NCBI GenBank assembly: GCA_945868475.1
Contig: CAMBLM010000003.1
Coordinates: 1 to 64,000 of the forward strand
Source: an uncultured Ruminococcus sp.
GTDB lineage: Bacteria > Bacillota > Clostridia > Oscillospirales > Ruminococcaceae
DNA length: 64,000 nucleotides
Direction of reading: 5' to 3'
The notes under the pieces are model-generated. The model ran no database searches. It saw only the letters and a program-made list of their open reading frames with translations, and had not been told where the DNA came from. How positions within the stretch are numbered: the first letter of the stretch is position 1; every line of letters starts with the position of its first letter. The translations under genes and the position numbers were made by a program. This document shows, piece by piece, positions 59,663-64,000 of the stretch.

Positions 59663-61933
59663 ATGAAGAACTTTTCGGAATTATTATGGTATAAAGCACC
59701 TGCCGCAAATTGGGACGAGGCTCTGCCCGTCGGAAACGGACGCATCGGCGGTATGATCTTCGGCAGAATTGACGATGAGCTTATCCAGATGAACGAGGAC
59801 AGCGTCTGGTCGGGCGGTTTCCGTTACAGAAACAACCCAAAGGCGAAGGAAAACCTCGGAAAGATACGCAAACTTATCGCAGACGGCAGGATAACCGAGG
59901 CGCAGAAGCTCTGCGAGGACGCTTTTTACGGCAGAAACGAGCAGCAGCGCCACTATCACCCTATGGGCGACCTGCATATCCTCCAAAGCGGCTGCGAAAA
60001 TGCCGAAAACTACAAGAGAAGCCTTGATATTTCCACCGCAGTCGCAAAAACCGAGTGGAAAAGCGGCGGAGTGGATTTTTCCCGTGAGATTTTCGTTTCC
60101 GCACCCGATAATGTTATGGTCATCCATTTTTCAGCAAGCGAAAAGGCGAAAATAACCTTTGAAGCTTTCATTGACGGCTCTGATGATGACTATGACAGGA
60201 ACGAAGCCTACGATGCTTCGACCTTGCTTTTCACAGTAACGGACGGAATACCATATGCAACTGCGGTAACAATAAAAACCGTAGGCGGCAGCGGCGAAAC
60301 CGATGCAACAAGAATAAGAGTAAACGGTGCGGACGAAGCAACGATGACTATTGCCTGTCAGACGGCTTTTCGCACTGGAAATTACGAAAAGCAGGCTTTG
60401 AACGAAGCCAAAACTGCACAGCGCAAGCCTTACGAAACACTTCTTGAACGCCATACCGGCGACTATAAAAAGCTTTATGACCGTGTTAACTTTGAGCTTT
60501 GCGACAACAGCGGCGGAAACTCTGCTTTGCCGACTAATGAAAGGCTTGAAAAGTTCAAAAACGGCGGCAGCGACAACAAGCTTGCCGAGATGTACTTTAA
60601 TTTTTCACGTTATCTTATGATAAGCGGCTCGCGCGAGGGTACACTTCCGCTTAATCTCCAGGGAATTTGGAACAAGGATATGTGGCCTGCATGGGGCGGA
60701 AAATACACCATCAACATCAACACAGAAATGAACTACTGGGGCGCAGAGATACAGAATCTTCCCGAGTGCCACACACCGCTTTTCGACCATATCGAGCGAA
60801 TGAGGGAGAATGGCAGAATAACCGCCCGTGAAATGTACGGCTGCAAGGGTATGGTCTGCCACCATAACACCGATATCTGGGGTGATACAGCTCCGCAGGA
60901 CAGGTGGATGCCTGCAACGGTGTGGCCGATGGGTCTTGCGTGGCTCTGCCTGCACATCTACGAGCATTACAAATTTACGCAGGATAAGGCTTTTCTTGCC
61001 GATAAGTACGATACTCTGAAAGAAGCCGCTGAATTCTTCGAGGATTACCTCATCGAGAACGACAAGGGACAGCTTGTGACAAGTCCCTCAACTTCGCCCG
61101 AGAATACATACCTCACCAAGACGGGCGAGCATGGTTCGCTCTGCCAAGGCCCGTCGATGGACAGTCAGATACTTTACAGTCTTTTCACGGCGGTTGCGGA
61201 AAGTGCTGATATTCTCGGAATAGACAAGGACTATGCCGAAACTATGCGGAAGCTCCGTTCATGTCTGCCGAAGCCTGAAATAGGCAAGTACGGTCAAATA
61301 ATGGAATGGGCAGAGGATTATGACGAGGTTGAGCCGGGACACCGCCATATCTCGCAGCTTTTTGCACTCTATCCTGCCGATATGATATCGCTCCGCAAAA
61401 CGCCCGAGCTTGCAAAGGCGGCAACGGCAACGCTTGACCGCAGACTTTCACACGGCGGCGGTCACACGGGCTGGTCAAGAGCGTGGATAATCAATATGTG
61501 GGCAAGACTCGGCAGGGGTGAAAAGGTCGGTGAAAATGTCCGTGCGCTCCTCTCAAACTCGACTTCGATAAATATGTTTGATATGCACCCTCCGTTCCAG
61601 ATCGACGGCAACTTCGGCGGCGGCGCAGGCATTGCCGAAGCACTCGTTCAGAGCCACAGCGGCGAGATAAACGTTCTTCCTGCGCTCCCCGAGGAATGGG
61701 AAAGCGGCTCGCTCAGCGGCGTAAGAGCAAGGGGCGGCTTTGAGCTTGACTTTGAATGGAAAAATGGCAGGATAACAAAGCTGTCAGTGACTTCGCTCAG
61801 CGGAAATTCTTGCACGATTGTCGGCAATGGCATCAAAGTCGTATGTGACGGCAATAATGTTGACACTGCGGAAAAGGACGGCGCGGCTTCGTTCGCAACG
61901 GAAAAGGGAAAGACATACTGTGTTGCATTTTGA
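59663..61933 (+). CDS. Alpha-L-fucosidase, GH95
   Basis: 756 residues. The inverting GH95 family removes alpha-1,2-linked fucose (some members act on alpha-L-galactose). The N-terminal domain begins [28 protein letters not shown], read in parts. The (alpha/alpha)6 barrel has [47 protein letters not shown] and GHTGWSRAW. The C-terminal beta domain holds [10 protein letters not shown]-like [17 protein letters not shown]. No signal peptide, so it acts on imported oligosaccharides. GGAGG lies before the ATG at 59663; an open frame extends 31 codons upstream without a site. Probably serves the transporter upstream, or mannan and host-glycan use. Confidence 0.94.
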   Translation: MKNFSELLWYKAPAANWDEALPVGNGRIGGMIFGRIDDELIQMNEDSVWSGGFRYRNNPKAKENLGKIRKLIADGRITEAQKLCEDAFYGRNEQQRHYHPMGDLHILQSGCENAENYKRSLDISTAVAKTEWKSGGVDFSREIFVSAPDNVMVIHFSASEKAKITFEAFIDGSDDDYDRNEAYDASTLLFTVTDGIPYATAVTIKTVGGSGETDATRIRVNGADEATMTIACQTAFRTGNYEKQALNEAKTAQRKPYETLLERHTGDYKKLYDRVNFELCDNSGGNSALPTNERLEKFKNGGSDNKLAEMYFNFSRYLMISGSREGTLPLNLQGIWNKDMWPAWGGKYTININTEMNYWGAEIQNLPECHTPLFDHIERMRENGRITAREMYGCKGMVCHHNTDIWGDTAPQDRWMPATVWPMGLAWLCLHIYEHYKFTQDKAFLADKYDTLKEAAEFFEDYLIENDKGQLVTSPSTSPENTYLTKTGEHGSLCQGPSMDSQILYSLFTAVAESADILGIDKDYAETMRKLRSCLPKPEIGKYGQIMEWAEDYDEVEPGHRHISQLFALYPADMISLRKTPELAKAATATLDRRLSHGGGHTGWSRAWIINMWARLGRGEKVGENVRALLSNSTSINMFDMHPPFQIDGNFGGGAGIAEALVQSHSGEINVLPALPEEWESGSLSGVRARGGFELDFEWKNGRITKLSVTSLSGNSCTIVGNGIKVVCDGNNVDTAEKDGAASFATEKGKTYCVAF

Positions 61934-61950
61934 TGAAATTGTGGTATAAT
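61923..61950 (+). promoter_or_regulatory. Promoter of the Rpn nuclease gene
   Basis: TTGCAT, 16 bases, TATAAT with TGG before it (extended -10). Its -35 lies in the last codons of the GH95 gene. Confidence 0.75.
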
Positions 61951-61977
61951 ATAATCAGATAAAAGGAGGGAAAGCCG

Positions 61978-62832
61978 ATGGCACGAAATGTAATTTCAGC
62001 GAAGCTTGATATAATATTCAAAAAAATATTTACGGAAAATGAGGATATGCTCCATTCATTCGTAGCAAGTATGCTTGAAATTCCGCAGGAGCGCATCAAA
62101 GAGATCAAAATAACAAACCCCGAACTTCCGCCCGAAACGCTTACGGGAAAATTCAGCCGTCTTGACCTTAGCTTAAAGGTGGACGACAAGCTTGTGAATG
62201 TGGAAATTCAGGTCAAAAATGATGCGGATTACCGTGACAGAACGCTTTTCTACTGGGCAAAGCTGTATTCTTCAGAGTTAAAAAGCGGTGAGGACTACAG
62301 CGAGTTAAAACAAACTATTACAATAAATATCATCAACTTTAATATGTTCAATACAGACGATTATCACACCGAGGTAGCCGCAATGATAAAGGGCACGGGT
62401 GAGGTTTTCTCCGACAAGTTCAGCATACACTTTTTTGAGCTGAAAAAGGTTGGCAGAAAGCCAAATCCCAATAACAGCCGTGAGCTGTGGCTGCAGTTTA
62501 TAAACGCAGACAGTGAGGAGGAATTTGAGATGATTAGTCAGACTAATGTTCCTATTATGAAAAAAGCTGTAAATGTTATCTATGATATGTCCGAAGACAC
62601 AAAAATAAGAGAGATCGCCCGTCTGCGTGAAAAAGCCCTCCACGATGAAGCGTCAGCACTCAAAAACGCCAAGGCAGAGGGCATGGCGGAAGGCATAGAG
62701 GTTGGTGTGGTCAAAGGCAGAGCAGAGGGTAAAGCAGAAGGTAAAGCAGAGGAGAGAGCAAATGCCATAATCAGAATGAGAGCATTGGGCTTTACCGAGG
62801 AGCAGGTCAGAAAGATGTACCCGGAGAACTGA
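61978..62832 (+). CDS. Rpn-family recombination-promoting nuclease (PD-(D/E)XK)
   Basis: 284 residues. The N-terminal domain LDIIFKKIFTENEDMLHSF, then FSRLDLSLKVDDKLVNVEIQVKNDADYRDRTLFYWAKLYS, matches the PD-(D/E)XK transposase family (PF12784). The likely catalytic pattern is D of RLDL and E-Q-K of VEIQVK. The C-terminus has a run of EGKAEGKAEE-type repeats (about 235-260), usual for Rpn proteins. AAAGGAGGG precedes the ATG. Rpn proteins cut DNA and are phase-variable repeats in other bacteria; the role here is unknown. Confidence 0.88.
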   Translation: MARNVISAKLDIIFKKIFTENEDMLHSFVASMLEIPQERIKEIKITNPELPPETLTGKFSRLDLSLKVDDKLVNVEIQVKNDADYRDRTLFYWAKLYSSELKSGEDYSELKQTITINIINFNMFNTDDYHTEVAAMIKGTGEVFSDKFSIHFFELKKVGRKPNPNNSRELWLQFINADSEEEFEMISQTNVPIMKKAVNVIYDMSEDTKIREIARLREKALHDEASALKNAKAEGMAEGIEVGVVKGRAEGKAEGKAEERANAIIRMRALGFTEEQVRKMYPEN

Positions 62833-62888
62833 TCGCAGTAAAACATCTATGATATATCAAAGGAAACAAGGATAAAGGAGATCGCACT

Positions 62889-63089
62889 ATGAACAATGAC
62901 AAAAGATTCGTAAAGATCTATTCCAAGGGTGCTATGGAGGGCTGCGAGATATGGGTGGACACCGAAACGGGCGTGAACTATTTCTACCATTTCTCGGGTT
63001 CTTCGGGCGGACTCACGCCGCTTCTTGACAGTGACGGTAAGCCTATCGTAAGCTCCCGTTCGGAGATAGATGCACTCATAGGCAGGTAA
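62889..63089 (+). CDS. DUF6440-family small protein
   Basis: 66 residues beginning NDKRFVKIYSKGAMEGCEIWVD, then TGVNYFYHFSGSSGGLTPLLDSDGKP, which match the short DUF6440 family of Firmicutes. Unknown function. Its AAAGGAGATCGC site lies in a remnant of an Rpn-like coding sequence (62845-62888). Confidence 0.85.
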   Translation: MNNDKRFVKIYSKGAMEGCEIWVDTETGVNYFYHFSGSSGGLTPLLDSDGKPIVSSRSEIDALIGR

Positions 63090-63145
63090 ATCGTTTACAA
63101 TTCTAAACATTTTATGACTTATACCTTTAAGTCTGAAAATTACAG

Positions 63146-63174
63146 TTGATTTTTCTTTTTTAATATTGTATAAT
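63146..63174 (+). promoter_or_regulatory. Promoter of the GH130 gene
   Basis: TTGATT, 17 bases, TATAAT, about 57 bases before the ATG at 63231. Confidence 0.75.
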
Positions 63175-63230
63175 AAAAAGGACTTAGGTTGTCAAAACAA
63201 TAACAACAATAACGAAAGGCGGTCAAACCA

Positions 63231-64000
63231 ATGAACGTAAAAATCATCAACGGCGTTTCTATGCCGAACATTCCCTGGCAGGAAAAGCCTGCTGACTGCA
63301 GAGATGTAGTTTGGAGATATGACGCTAACCCTATCATCAAGAGAGATCAGATCATGGTAAAGAAGGCTAACGGCTACAGAGAGCCTTCCAACTCTATTTT
63401 CAACAGCTCCGTTGTTCCTTTCAAGAACGGTGACTACGAATTCGCAGGCGTTTTCCGTGTTGACGACAGAGAAAGAAACATGGAACTCCACGTTGGCTTC
63501 TCCAAGGACGGTATCCACTGGGATATCAACGAGGAAAGAATCCACTTTGAGTGCGATATCCCCGAAGTTGCACAGTGGCAGTACGGCTACGATCCCCGTG
63601 TCTGCAAGCTCGAGGGCGAAGACAGATATATCGTAACATGGTGCAATGCTTACGGCTGGAAGCCAACTATCGGCATCGCTACAACAACTGACTTCAAAAC
63701 ATTCAAGCAGGGCGAGAACGCTTACCTTCCTTTCAACAGAAACGGCGTTATGTTCCCAAGAAAGATCAACGGCAAGTACATGATGATGAGCCGTCCTTCC
63801 GACAGTGGCCATACACCTTTCGGCGATATGTTCATCAGCCAGTCTCCTGACCTCGTTTACTGGGGCGAACACAGACACGTTATGGGACCATCCAAGGGCT
63901 GGGAATCCACAAAGATGGGTGCAGGTCCTATTCCGATAGAAACAGACCGCGGCTGGCTCATTTTCTACCACGGCGTTCTTACTTCCTGCAACGGTTATGT
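63231..64000 (+). CDS. GH130_1 mannosylglucose-phosphorylase-like enzyme (partial)
   Basis: The reading frame starts at 63231 after GAAAGGCGGTC and runs off the window at 256 codons, about two-thirds of the usual 390-400. It matches GH130 subfamily 1, which phosphorolyses 4-O-beta-mannosyl-glucose (RaMP1 of Ruminococcus albus). Recognised parts are [81 protein letters not shown] and [23 protein letters not shown], read in pieces. The Asp in GYDPRV is the expected proton donor. Strongly biased codons (GCT, AAC, GGC) point to high expression. It implies intracellular beta-mannan breakdown. Confidence 0.95.
   Translation, partial: MNVKIINGVSMPNIPWQEKPADCRDVVWRYDANPIIKRDQIMVKKANGYREPSNSIFNSSVVPFKNGDYEFAGVFRVDDRERNMELHVGFSKDGIHWDINEERIHFECDIPEVAQWQYGYDPRVCKLEGEDRYIVTWCNAYGWKPTIGIATTTDFKTFKQGENAYLPFNRNGVMFPRKINGKYMMMSRPSDSGHTPFGDMFISQSPDLVYWGEHRHVMGPSKGWESTKMGAGPIPIETDRGWLIFYHGVLTSCNGY

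Overview
The window looks like chromosomal DNA from a gut or rumen Firmicute of the Ruminococcus / Oscillospiraceae type. This is inferred from four things: strong Shine-Dalgarno sites with frequent TTG starts; an archaeal/eukaryote-type short ProRS; surface proteins ending in NPxTG-type sorting signals; and glycan genes (GH36, GH95, GH130_1, carbohydrate ABC permeases) of the kind found in ruminococci. No rRNA, tRNA, CRISPR array, prophage or intact transposase was seen.

Layout. 1-7 kb: proS with a small membrane protein, an orphan MazF toxin, a GH36 alpha-galactosidase, a lipid-linked polysaccharide flippase preceded by a 43-residue membrane peptide, and a small lipoprotein. 7.7-15.2 kb: an ECF sigma factor with a membrane-anchored beta-propeller protein (probable anti-sigma), then three tandem secreted transglutaminase-like proteins (the middle one lacks the catalytic Cys) coupled to deoB. 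15.5-21.4 kb (minus): acyl-CoA dehydratase activase-type protein, aroK and two unrecognised genes under one promoter. 21.6-27 kb (minus): a six-gene run from an FAD dehydrogenase through a HAD phosphatase, mnmA, flavin reductase and alpha/beta hydrolase to a metal-receptor lipoprotein. 27-31.7 kb: an accessory stretch with repeats, a candidate structured RNA gene, a lipoprotein, a truncated sigma gene abutting a headless M23 peptidase remnant, and a papain-like secreted protease with an NPKTG-anchored partner. 32-36 kb: an HD nucleotidase and a DUF2975/HTH/DUF4173 membrane module, then a nested repeat cluster. 36-40 kb: a heterodimeric ABC exporter with a MarR regulator. 40.5-45.4 kb: a degenerate CPBP protein, a TadA-GNAT-GNAT fusion, an amidohydrolase and a U32-like protein.

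45.6-64 kb is the glycan and surface part. A highly expressed NPATG surface protein is followed by an eight-gene operon: a 969-residue solute-binding protein with extra N-terminal modules, two permease pairs, an NHL/TPR membrane protein, a YIP1 protein and a secreted DUF5696 protein. No ATPase is encoded, so a shared one elsewhere is presumed. Then come a GH95 alpha-fucosidase, an Rpn-type nuclease, a DUF6440 protein and a GH130_1 mannosylglucose-phosphorylase-like gene running off the end. The operon's combination of membrane and secreted proteins of unknown role is the best candidate for an undescribed system.

At least three families of small non-coding inverted-repeat elements (MITE-like, about 100-200 bp) and short dispersed repeats lie between genes. 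Several supply the actual stop codon or last residues of neighbouring genes.
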